Of a stretch of 64,000 nucleotides of DNA, positions 49,001 to 59,505 are shown piece after piece. Under the pieces are notes generated by a model. That model worked only from the letters and a program-made list of their open reading frames with translations, ran no database searches and was not told the DNA's origin. Position 1 is the stretch's first letter; every line of letters begins with the position of its first letter. The stretch is taken from positions 98,530-162,529 of the forward strand of contig JAIVFH010000078.1 of assembly GCA_025765595.1 (NCBI GenBank), given 5' to 3'. This DNA is from Obelidium mucronatum. Taxonomy: Eukaryota; Chytridiomycota; Chytridiomycetes; Chytridiales; Chytriomycetaceae. The position numbers were made by a program, and so were the translations under genes.

Positions 49001-49459
49001 AGGTCATCAAAATTCTGTCCGAAAGTGATAAGAACAGTCACTGACCTTGAGCAATACTTTAAAATGACGTGGTTTATCAGAGCCAGTATCGTATTCATCA
49101 AAAAAGGAAGGAAGCAGTGCAAGTTTTGTAAACGCGGTTCTAGCAAGATTGACAGAGTACAGCACCATCTAAAATTAAGATCACATAAATACAAAAGAAA
49201 GAAGGAGAGAAAATAAAAAATTCTCAAGAGCAAGAAACTCAACTGTTCCCTCTGTTTGTTGCGCAGGCGCTGGCTGCAGTCCCTGTGTTTGTGGCAGAGT
49301 CGTTGAAGTTGAGGGGAGGAGTTCAATGTACAAGTCATCGCCGATCCTGCTCAGAGACTGAATGCACTTTGCAAAGCCTGAGTTTCGAGTGTGTGAGTGT
49401 TTTGAAAAGAAGAGTAGAGAGAGACCTTTTGCGACAGTGGATGCAAAGACAATCTTCAT
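46011..49459 (-). CDS. RAD9: RAD9, 9-1-1 checkpoint clamp subunit
   Basis: The ATG at 49459 gives MKIVFASTVAK, spliced to GFAKCIQSLSRIGDDLYIEL. Then come VNLARTAFTKLALLPSFFDE, ready YDTGSDKPRHFKVLLK, LVVELHCKFGVRKIYQLHYQ, NDRRVIIKSFSED, TEISVDFEDFDSFEVFGDVE and VTFSLKDLK, followed by TALGFADGIGQAIEAHF. This follows the PCNA-like Rad9 domain block by block. With Rad1 and Hus1, Rad9 forms the clamp loaded at damaged DNA to activate the ATR-type kinase. After the clamp domain the protein continues in an unusually long low-complexity tail (Gln, Ser, Gly, Asp/Glu-rich, about 46011-47970) with acidic and S/T-P stretches, normally the phosphorylated Dpb11/TopBP1-binding part. Tail exon joins are uncertain. 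It shares a 42-bp spacer with the TIR/SPRY gene. Confidence 0.85.
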
Positions 49460-49501
49460 TTCATTTATTTATTTATTTATTTATTTTATTATTTCAAACA
49501 A
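49460..49501. promoter_or_regulatory. 42-bp divergent spacer with ATTT repeats
   Basis: The start codons of RAD9 (minus) and the TIR/SPRY gene (plus) are 42 bp apart. The spacer is a run of TTATTTATTTATTT-type repeats, which could serve as a shared TATA-like or nucleosome-free core. Shared regulation is inference. Confidence 0.4.
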
Positions 49502-52500
49502 ATGTGGCTCTTCAAACCGCCGCCGCACACGCACCACGAAGACGAGAGCTCGCTCACGCGCGTGCAGACCAGCGCCGGGTCGTTTGTCGTTGCGCTCGAT
49601 GCGCACGCGACGGTCGCCGATCTGCTCGCGGCGACGAACGCGCTGCTGGCGCAGTCTTCGAATTCGTCTTCGTCTTCGCAGTCCCGATCTTCCCGATCCC
49701 GATCTCGATCGCCGCACGTCGTCGCGGCGCTCGTGACCGCCGACGGCGACGCGCTCGGCGCCGGCCTGCGCGTGGCGCGCGCGACCGTGCGCAACCAGGA
49801 GCTGGTGGCGCTGTCCGCCGCAGAGGCCGCGCGCTTGCCGCCGCGCGTGCATCCGTTCTTTGCGGCGAACGGCCTGCTTGAGTCTGCTGTTGTGACTACT
49901 GGTGTATCTACTTCTACAGTGACTACTGGAACTACAGCTACACTGACTACTACCACCGCTTCTCCATCGAAAGATCGCGCTTCGCTGTCCGTCTTTGTCA
50001 GCTACTGCTGGTCAGTGTCGTGAAGCGTCTTCAGCGTCTTCGCCGTCGCTTTCGTCGATGCAAATTGGGTTACACAAGCCTAACCACTCTCTCCAAACAG
50101 GGCAAACTCGTTCCTCGCTTTCGGCGACAAGGCCGTCGGCGCTCTGGATCCCCGTGCTCTGCGCCAGCATCTGGCTCTGAATGGCTTCTCGGACGTGTGG
50201 CTCGATATCGAAAAGATGGCCACTGGCGATGACTTGTTTGAACAGATTGCCAACGGCTTAATGACCTGCGATGTCGTGATTGTCTGCGTCTCGGATGAAT
50301 ACGCTGTTTCAAAAAACTGTTTGAGAGAACTCAATTTTGCCTTGAATGTTTTGTAAGTGGTTGTGTTCTCCCTTGGATTTGCTTACACAGACGCATACAC
50401 ACACACACAGAAAACTCCCATATATTCCACTTGTGGTTGGAAAGGGCTTCAACTGGCAAAAGACTAAAGTCGGTCTCATGTTTGGCGACCAGCTCTACCT
50501 CGATGCAACGGATCCAAATCAAGTGATTGCCCGTATGGACAGTGTCCTTGACGCTCTCGACAAGAAAATCGAATCAAAGATATCTATTTCCTCTGCCACT
50601 GATGCGATTGATGTATCGATTGTTCTTGATGATGGCGACGACGACAATACCGCACCTGTATCTTCTCCTGCACTACAATCCTCCCCGTCAACATCTCTAC
50701 CAGGAGGATTCCCATCACTCGATTTTGCTGCTTCTGCTCCTGCTGCCGCTGCTGCCACCAACAACAACAACACTTACCCAATTCGACTTTACATTCTCTC
50801 AAACCCCACAACTCAACCTTACCGTCGGAGAAACAGTCGAAGTCCTCCGCTGGCGTCGAAACTATAAAAACTATTTCGTTGCCGGCGGCTTACACTACGT
50901 TCCCGTCCAAATCGTGGAACTGGGACCCCCGATTTACTCTTCCTCCTCCAACAACCAACAACCACCTTCCTGCCGCATGATCAAAGTCCTATTCCAATCC
51001 CGCGTTCGATACACCAAAACCAGAAACGGACCCGTCAAGGCAATCGTCGTGAATGAAGACACTGAATGGGTGGACGAATTTTTGATCCGCAAAGTCTTGG
51101 AAATGCCAAAACAACTTCCCGATTTGGATGTCGGCGACGCTGTAGAGTTTCGTCAATACATCAAGAGAGAAAGACGTCGAAATGGTGCACCCACGTCAAG
51201 CAACACCACAAGTATCAGACAACATCAACAACGATGTCCCATCACCACTTGATATCAACTCGCTTGTTCCATCCAGTGTTGTCACCACCTCCTCTTCCGC
51301 CGCCATGGCATCCGAAACGGGATCCATTGTCTCCGACGACCCCACCGACGAAGACCAGGACACCTACGTATTCCTCCCCGCATTCATCACCGCCAAACTC
51401 GCGAACCGCAAGTACTTGCTCAAACAGAGTCGTGGAATGGGGCTTGTCGCGGAGAGTGGTGATTATGCGTCCGTTTTGAAACCGGTGGGGGCGAAGCTTT
51501 TGAGAGCGGGGCACGATGCAAGGATGGTTCGGGTGCGGACAGGCTTTGAATGCAAAGGTTTGGTGTTTTTTTTTGTGTTTTTTTTGTATAACTGTGTGTA
51601 TCCCTAACTCGGACAAAAAAAAATAGGCTCTTGTCATTTTGGAAAAGGGATCTATTGTGCGCCCACAATGCATCCCTGACTTGGATGCACCACCATCACC
51701 ACCAGCTCAAAACCCAATTACCAGCAACTCCGCTGCCGCTGACAAGATCCTCAAACAAGTTGCCACTCAGATGCTTGCTTTCAAAGCCAAGGAGCTGGTC
51801 TCGTCACCAAAACAGAGCCCCAAGAAACAACAACTCGAAAAAGACTCTAGCAATGTATCCCTGCGCGAAAGATTCATGAACAATTCAATCGAGTTATGGC
51901 GTCAAGCCAATTTATTCTCTTTCCGAACAGACGCGTTCAAGAATACAGTTGTTTGGTTGAGTTACACGTTCCCCAGCGCTGGCGGCGATGGTCAAGCTGC
52001 ACCTCCTCCTCCTTCTTCTTCTTCTTCTACAAGTAAAACAACAATCCAACCTTCTTACATTGCGAAAACGCTTCGCCAACGGAACGTCCACGTCCTTGAT
52101 CACCAAACTGAATTGGGAGATACAACAACAACAACAGACTTGGATCAAGATGATATTCAAGAAGCGCTGTATCGTGGAATAGTCAAATCCTCGTTATTCC
52201 TGGCACTCATTACCCCAGAATACCTTGCCTCCGAAACCCATCGCAAAGAAATCGAATACGCCAAAACCCTTGGTCTCCCCGTCCTCTATGCCCTCATCAC
52301 CCCAATCACCGCCACCACCGCCCCTCTGGATACAGGATCCTCCTCATTCACCACCACCAACAACAACATCAACAAAGACGTCCTCGAATTCCTTCACCTC
52401 ATCAACAGAGACTCCATCATCGACTTTACAATCCACAAACTCATATGGTGTCGCATGGATACACTCATTTACCGCATGAACCAACTCTCTGTCGCTCAAA

Positions 52501-54138
52501 ACAAGGACCGCCGCGCCGCTCGGTACGCGGATCAAGACCCCAAAAATGTCCCGTGGCTCCGGAATTTCTTGAATTTGAATTCTGGGAGTTTGTTGGAGTC
52601 TTTGAATTGTATTGTGCTTGAGAATGTGCCTCTCGTGGTCGTTGATTTGGCGGAGGACGGAGAGGGCGGTAAGGGCGTTGCAGGGAACAACAACGGCCGA
52701 GGCTATAACAGCAACAGCTGCCGTCTGCGGCCTCGCTTGGACAACGCATCGCAGTGCAATGAGCTTCAACTCCAAACCAGCGGACAAGCGAACAGCACAG
52801 GCGCAATCGATTATAAGCCCTGCCAACGTTTTATCGCTGACAACGACGTGGAGTTATGAAGGCGATATCGAGTGGGATGGAGCAACGACGGCTTCTAAGC
52901 TGCAGTTCAAGCCAACGCGGTTGACGCGGTACGTTCATGCAGCCGGAGGATGTTGAGAATGGGAGGGAGTGGAAGGTGGGTGATTTGGTGGAGGTTCGGT
53001 TGCATTGGGTTTCTGGACTTTTAGGGGATCAGTGTCTTTGGTAAAGTGTTCTGTTGTTGCAGTGTTCTGTTGTTGCTTTTTTTTTTTTTTTTTTTGGCTC
53101 ACCAGCACAAAAACAAACAGGTGGCCATGCAAAATCGTCAAACTCTTGAACACCATAGAGCTGCTTGTAGTAATGCATCACAGCGACGTGTCACCACCAA
53201 CCCACCTCCCCATCATCAAAGTCACAATCGCCCAACTCCGTTCAGGACACGATCCACGTGCCACGAAATGGTTCCCCGCCGGACAATTCTACCAAGAACA
53301 TGTTGAAAAAACTGTTGAACGCGCCGACGGCACAATCTCCACCATCGTCTTGAAACAGCCCCGTATCCGACTGGGTACAGAGATTACCAACAGGTACTCA
53401 TTGCTTATGAAGACGGACCCGGCAGCCAAAGCGCGCGCCTTGTTGAAACCAGTGTTACGCACACCTGATGAAGTCAAATTCTCTATGCGGTCCGAAGATG
53501 GCAACCATCATCATCATACAAAGACGTTCACATCCATCATGTCAGCACAAGAGCTCAAGAGCATAGTATCTCGATTAGACAATGACCCAGATCCGCTTCT
53601 CTGGACCGACGGTGTCACTGTAGAACCCCAAGAAGCAGCGGCAGCGGCCGGTGGTGGTGGCTCCTTGATTCATTTTGACAATTGGAACCCCCGCTGCGTT
53701 ACATCCAAATACCCGTTCCTCGAACGATCCACACCAACCCGTCCCATATACGTGGAAGTAAAAATCCTCGACTTGGGGTGGTCCCCAAACGCCGGATACG
53801 CCGCCGTTTCCATCGGAATCATTCCTCAATTCTACCCGCCGTTCATGATGGTCGGTTGGCACGGGCGGAGTATCGGATACCACAGTTTGAATGGCCGGAA
53901 ACTCAAGTCGGATGATGTGGATTGGAGTATCCAAGGGGTTCCTTATTCTATCGGGGATGTTGTGGGTGTGGGGATGGATCTGCATGGTAGCGTTTATTTC
54001 ACCTTGAATCGAGAGTGGATGTTCAAGTCCAAGGTGGGGAATTCGGGACTCATGTTTTATTTGGGTGTTTCGTGTGATGGGCCGGGGACGGTGTTTGTGG
54101 ATCCGGTGGCGGAGCCCGATGCGGCGTGGTTGAATTAA
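49502..54138 (+). CDS. Multidomain TIR / Tudor-like / TIR / SPRY protein
   Basis: Domains in order: a GC-rich N-terminal region with a possible beta-grasp (VQTSAGSFVVALDAHATVAD ... NQELVALS). TIR 1: LSVFVSYCWANSFLAFGD, FSDVWLDIEKMATGDDLFEQ, TCDVVIVCVSDEYAVSKNCL, LPYIPLVVGKGFNW; Glu at 50240-50242 sits where NADase TIRs have the catalytic Glu. A Tudor/Agenet-like barrel: LTVGETVEVLRWRRNYKNYF, IKVLFQSRVRY, NEDTEWVDEFLIRKV. TIR 2: KNTVVWLSYTFPSAG, IVKSSLFLALITPEYLASET, RKEIEYAKTLGLPVLYALIT. A second short VGDLVEVRL piece. SPRY: IYVEVKILDLGWSPNAGYAA, GWHGRSIGYHSLNG, IGDVVGVGMDLHGSVYFTLN. Frame changes at about 50660-50705, 51190-51275, 52672-52718 and 52828-52942 each fit a GT-AG intron of matching length, so I treat the gene as intact. 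Function (NAD+ cleavage or innate-immunity scaffold) is inference. Confidence 0.75.
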
Positions 54139-54342
54139 TAAAAGAGTTGGGAACATAGAAGGTTGGAATAGAGTTAATAATTAAAGCAGCCTTACAGCTG
54201 ATTTCCAAAAAAAAAAAAAAAAATGGCCGTAGAATTGCGTACGGCAAGCGTTTTGGCTGGCTTGATTGTAAGTCGAACTTGGCGCTCATTTCCAACTATA
54301 TTAAATGTGCCACATCATCAAAAAACAAAACCTTGACAAAAA

Positions 54343-54702
54343 ATGTCTGCACCGTCGCCGCACCTTGGCCTCTCCGCCGCCTACGGCGCCGCCGCGTGGT
54401 TTGCCGCCGCCACGTACATCCGCTTCAACCGGCCGCTCGTCCAATCGCCAAGCGTCGCGCTCTTTGCGGTGCTTGTGCCCGTGTCGTGGGCTGGTACGTA
54501 CGGGCTGCGCTGGCTGGGCTTCAAGAAGCGCGATCATTTGATTGCGGGATACAGCGTGGCCACTGCCACGGCCACGGTGCTCGATGCGGTGGCGATGCTG
54601 TGGTTCCCAGAGCTGTATGGGGGTGCGCTGGAGAACGGCGTGGTGGGCGCAACTGTGCTGTGGGGGGCTGGGTGGGGGCTGTTTGCCAGCGTGTTTGCGT
54701 GA
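54343..54702 (+). CDS. Small four-helix membrane protein
   Basis: A single exon of 119 residues from ATG 54343, GC-rich. Four hydrophobic segments: GLSAAYGAAAWFAAATYI, VALFAVLVPVSWAGTYGL, AGYSVATATATVLDAVAMLW and GVVGATVLWGAGWGLFASVF. The pattern of short loops and small residues recalls the bacterial DUF5367 family, but I cannot confirm that. A small upstream ATG frame at 54223 (MAVELRTASVLAGLI followed by GTAAGT) cannot be spliced to it because no AG lies between. It follows the TIR/SPRY gene by about 200 bp. Confidence 0.6.
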   Translation: MSAPSPHLGLSAAYGAAAWFAAATYIRFNRPLVQSPSVALFAVLVPVSWAGTYGLRWLGFKKRDHLIAGYSVATATATVLDAVAMLWFPELYGGALENGVVGATVLWGAGWGLFASVFA

Positions 54703-56063
54703 ATGGACTTGTATTTGAGTTATCATTGGTGGTTCTGTCGGGCTTTGTAATAACAAATTCTGTTGGTATTCTCTTTGTATGAAATCAAACGGCAAAATAT
54801 ACCAATAGTATCTTGCGGGTACCTACATATACTAATAATAAAGTGCTATACAGAATATTACAAAAAGAATGCGCCATCAGTGAAGAAAGGGTTATCCTGG
54901 GTTTGACATTGAAGAAGTATGCCAAGACGCTTGGTTGATAAGAAGTCCTTGAGATTTGTTTTTGCACTTCACAAATTCTTGTGAAAACCCTGAAAATCAA
55001 CCAATTCAATTCACGCACAATTCTTGGACAAAAATTCCTACATTCCACACTCTTCCTTTAGAACATCCTATTTATTACCCCCCCTCCTCTTGGTTTTCAT
55101 GCTTCTTTCTGTCAAGCAAAAACACAATTGCGGAATAACTCACTCTACCTTTATCTTTTTGCATACTGGAATTGCGTTGTAAAATTTGGTGTGATCTGAA
55201 GATGCAAGTGACGTTTCCTAATTGAAAATCAGGTCATACTATATTCATTGTTTTCAAAGCTCTTCATTTGTAGTTTACAACTCATATTCACTGCTCATTT
55301 CATCAACACTTTTTGCCAGTTGGATGACCTTTCTAATTTTACTTTGAACAACCAGATGTGTTTCTCAGGAACCACCAAACAATGGGCTCCAACAGCAATC
55401 TTCCCGCAGGTGGAAAAGACCCTCTCTTGTTCTTGAGCCTTATGGGCACTCCAAGATTTCCTGCCTTTGTGATTGCCTCAAAGCTTGTCCCATACTCATA
55501 CTACCTGTTTCAAACAGAAAACATTCTTTCAAACCTAAAAATGCTGCGCAAACTGCCAATGATGGAACAGAGTTCGAGTCTCGTCTTACTGCTTGAATGT
55601 CTTGCATCCCATTCTGGCAGAGTCAATAGAGTTTCTGTGCATATGGCAAATTTTTTTCCATCCTGTGGCGTTCAACACCCCCCGAACCTAAGCCTTTCTC
55701 CACTCAGGATTTAGAGTTCCTGTCACCCCCAAAAAGCCCTTGGCCATCGATTGCCATGACATACAACCTTTTGTGAGGCATATTTGACCTGTTGACTTTG
55801 TGTGAACTGTGGAAGTCAAGGATTAGACAAACTCACTGACTACCATGATCCTGCAACCACCCGTTGATTCAAAACTCCATATTGCTCTGGCGAGAAAACT
55901 CCAGAAAGCAAATGTCAGAACAACGGCATGTGCAATAGTAGTATTGAAGTTGGGAATTTCAGAGATTGGAGGAATGCCTATTCCAAAACTCACTATGTAG
56001 TGTAATTCTCTTTATTTTATCCCCAGAATAGCTGGTTTTTGAGATGAAATAAACTTCTTGAAA
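54703..56063. other. Gene-poor stretch with transposon relic
   Basis: About 1.36 kb, AT-rich. Apart from the hAT-like relic at 55300-55700 (listed separately) I see no open frame with a recognisable domain, no tRNA and no convincing repeat. Confidence 0.5.
55300..55700 (-). pseudogene. hAT-type transposase relic (C-terminal dimerisation region)
   Basis: The minus strand reads EQERVFSTCGKIAVGAHCLV, then VPEKHIWLFKVKLERSS. This fits the hAT dimerisation signature (SERxFSxAGxI followed by L-P-V-LxFLK). In a neighbouring frame just upstream, FEAITKAGNLGVPIRL fits the LA-LGIP element that normally precedes it, so there is at least one frame break. Stops lie on both sides and no ends or TIRs were found. 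Only the tail of an old element remains. Confidence 0.5.
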
Positions 56064-57333
56064 ATGAACGATGACCGATACGAATCTGTCCTCCTTGTGA
56101 TCCGCGAATGCACTGCATACAGGCAAGATATTCATCAATACATATCAGACCAAGAAGAAAAAGATACCTTTTGACTAATTACGGGCACAAATCTAGGATT
56201 CCACCTCGAAGCAGTGCAAAGGGATACAAGGCTGGCGATTGGGATGTAAACTCGTTTCTCTGGAAGGGCCGCATGAGAGTCATTGCCAAGGGTGACGATT
56301 GTTACATCAACCTCGAAGATTCAACGACAGGTTCGGAGGGGTAGATGGCGGCGGTTTGTTGTGCTCTTTGGGCGGATGCTGAACCTACACCTCAAAAAAT
56401 AGGCGAGCTCTTTGCAATGTGTCCTTATCCTCCCGATGGAACGCATGTGGAACCTGTTCTTGATTCCTCTCGTTATTTTGTGTTGACTCTCGTGGATCCT
56501 ACTTCTGGTAGGCAAAGTGGAATCGTGGAAGTTTGATGTTACGCACACTTAACCCCAAAAAAAGGGCGAAAGGCGTTTATTGGCATGGGATTCCAAGAGC
56601 GCTCAGATGCCTTTGATTTCAACGTTGCGTTACAGGACCACATCAAGTGCGCAACTATTGAAACCCCCTGTGTATAGGTTTTTTCTGACAACAACTATTT
56701 TTAAACTCTATAGGCGAGTCAAGAATATCGGGAAACCGGTAATCAGTCCAAAGTCAAATGCTCCTGCAATCGATTTTTCACTAAAGGAGGATCAAAAGTT
56801 TTCAATCAACATTGGAGGGGTACAACTATTTATGCATCCAAGGGTTCTCGTCTGGAAAACGTTCCTAAAACCAATTCGTTTTTTTTTTCTTCCTCTTAGT
56901 TGAACACCAAGAAAAAGGAATCCTCCGCTTCCACTGGATCATCTGAATGTAAGCGAAAAAAGGCACCTTTGCGGTTTGCAATCTTCCTCCTCTAACAATC
57001 TGAAATGCAGTTACATTCCTTCCGCCTCCTCCTTCAGGAACGGCTCCCTTCATTCCACCTCCACCAGCTCCAACGCATACACATGCACAACAACACCAGC
57101 ACCATCAGCAACAAAGCAACGACCCGTTCGCACTACTCGCCACACAACAACATGCTCCTAGTACTAATCTTGCAAGCACGCTGGCTACAAGTGGAGACGA
57201 TTGGGCAAATTTTGGTGACTTTCAAGCTGCTCCGAATAATACAAGCAATGCTTCTGGATCTGGAAATACTTCATGGTGGCTGGGCCACTTTCGACTAAAT
57301 GAGGAGGCATGCACAAAAAAATACATAATATAA
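56064..57333 (+). CDS. NECAP: NECAP (adaptin-ear-binding coat-associated protein)
   Basis: Exons join to [136 protein letters not shown]. This is the PH-like NECAP domain in full. The tail has [17 protein letters not shown], a Gln/His region and a WxxF-type motif (DDWANFGDF). NECAP binds AP-2 at clathrin-coated pits and controls its activity. Seven introns; the first has a GC donor (AG|GCAAGA at about 56123) with acceptor AATCTAG. Near 56905-57008 a Lys-rich microexon ([16 protein letters not shown]) replaces the usual Lys linker. It is convergent with the septin gene, 156 bp apart. Confidence 0.9.
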
Positions 57334-57489
57334 GCTTTATAAAAAAAACATTTATTTCCGTTAAACGAGCACAAACTAATCGAAAAGAAGGGGGGGAAAG
57401 TAACAAAAAACGAGAAAGAAGGCGCGGAGGGCACAAACACACACACCACAAAATACCAACCAAGCCAAAACAAAAATTATTTAGAACGA

Positions 57490-59335
57490 CTACTTGAAGA
57501 GCCCAGCCTTTGGCTTTTGGGTGGGCGTACCGGCACCTCCTCTAGCTGGAGATCCTCCTCCCAAAAGACGCTTCTTGCGTTCTTCCAGGTCAAGCCTTTG
57601 CTGTTCGAGTTGTTGCTTCATTTCCTTGTGACGAGCGTACAGCTGTGCAGCAAAGGTGGATTTTGGTTAGTTAATTTTTCTCCTTTTTTCTTCGCGAGCC
57701 AAAAAAAAAAAAAGCCAAGCTGAAAACACAAACCTCTTCTTCAGATTGCTTCAATTTCTTTTCCTTTTCGGCAACCTTTTGTTGAAACACGGCCTTCATT
57801 TCAGCCTCCATCTTGGCCATCTTGAGCTCGTGGGCCCTCTTTTCCTCTTCAAACTTGGCTGGGCTATAAGAAACGAACATGAAAAAAATGAATCAATAAC
57901 CAATTGACGAATGAAAAAAAAACTACTTACTTTGCAGTTGGCGCTCCAAATCCTTCACCAAGCTTAACGCTACGATGGCTTTCGTAGAGGATATCTGTTG
58001 TGTGTTCCTTCAATTCTTCCATGTGTCCGCGAATCAACATGTGTCTGAGAGTCACAAAGTCGCAGTGGGATTCATTGTCAACTTCAATGAGTCCCCATGG
58101 GTACTTGCGTCCACGAACGTGGATTCCACTTCCGGCTGGGTGTTCAAAGGTTTGTGTGGATCCGACAATGGCGAATGGAATGCGGGCCTTTGTTGTTGTT
58201 GTTGGGGGGGGGGGGGGGGGGGGGATTCCTCAAGTAAGACAAGATGAATGTCAATGGTAAAAAAACTCACAATGATTTCCTTAATTTCTTGGACAGTTTC
58301 AGGGTCATCGTTTTCGTGGGCGTGAGGGTAGTAAATTTGAATGTTGTTTGCTTTGATGTCTTGAAGGAATCTGAAAAAATAGCAATTGTTAGTACACCTA
58401 CCTACCAAAAAAAATTCTCTTACCCTGTCTTTGAAGTCAGCAACTTCTTGTTCAGTCAAGATATCACTTTTTGCAATGACAGGAATCAAGTTCACTTTGG
58501 ATCCCAACTCCTTCATAAACTGAACGTCGAGCTGCTTGAGAGAGTGTCCAGTGGGGGCAATGAAATAGATGCAGGCGTGGACACGGTTATCAGTCATGTT
58601 TTTACGGTTGACACGGGATTCTTGATCAAGGTACTGTTCGTATCTAGAAGAGGCGGTCAGATGTCATCACCTCCTTTGGTGTCTGAAAGGATCTCCATGC
58701 CCCTGTTTTCCGTTACAACATTGGGGCTACAAGTTCAACAGTTGAATTCCGATAGGCATCGAGGTCGTCCATGGCCAGGGATTCGTCAATCCACAATTTA
58801 GAACAGTATTTGAGACGCACGCTCCCCCTCTGAAAATGAGAACCAAACATCTGCTATCCCCCCTCCAAAAGATCCAATAAACAACATAATCAGAAACAGT
58901 ACCTCTCTTCGATAGACTTGAGAATGGGTTTGTGGGCATCCTGGTTGTTGATAAAGTCACCGAATCCAGGGGTGTCAATAACCGTCAATTTGAGCTTGAC
59001 ACCGTTCTCCTCGATATCGCTGGTGAAAGAGTTGATCTCGACTGTCTTTGACGGATCCTGGCCGGCGGGAGCGTCTCTCGAGGCTGCCGCAGCATTGTCT
59101 CTCGTTGGGGCAATTGGCGCATTGAAGAGGGTGTTGATGAGAGTGCTCTTTCCCAGCCCGCTTTCACCGACAATCATGATGGTGAAGTGGAAGCCCTTCT
59201 TGACGGACTTTCGGTGCACTTGGTTTGGAAGGTTGGAGAACCCAACGACGGCATTGAGCTTCTTCTTGAGCACTGCGATCTGGTTGGGTTGTTTAGCATC
59301 ACCCTCTCTCTCTGACTACTGCTTACCCCTGGCAT
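57490..59335 (-). CDS. Septin
   Basis: The start is MPG in a three-codon first exon (ATG 59335), then [20 protein letters not shown]. The GTPase motifs are G1 [12 protein letters not shown]3 DTPGFGD and G4 AKSD, with [20 protein letters not shown] and the septin-unique element [20 protein letters not shown]. The C-terminus ([40 protein letters not shown]) is a coiled coil ending GLFK. Septins form filaments at the cell cortex and division or budding sites. It is of the coiled-coil (Cdc3/11/12-like) type; which subgroup cannot be told by eye. About seven introns; one (about 58191-58269) has a 21-base poly-C tract (poly-G on plus, 58204-58224) just before its acceptor. Confidence 0.93.
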
Positions 59336-59505
59336 CGCATCAAACGCATCGCAGAGAGAACCAAGTTCAGAAATGCACTTTCTGGTTAGTCACGGCCAGC
59401 TTGACTTTCACCACTGCAACAAACCTCTTGACTCCATCTTTTTTCGCAATTTACAAACTGAATTTTTCGTTGTGGGCAGACACAACACACAAATCAGCTT
59501 CACTA

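Noticed and set aside
49502..54138. Calling the TIR/SPRY gene a pseudogene because of four frame changes
   Set aside because: Each change coincides with a possible GT-AG intron whose length restores the frame (46, 82, about 47 and 115 bases) and lies in a low-complexity linker.
54223..54340. Small exon MAVELRTASVLAGLI followed by GTAAGT
   Set aside because: No acceptor AG lies between it and the 54343 start, and no downstream exon fits, so I do not list it as a gene.
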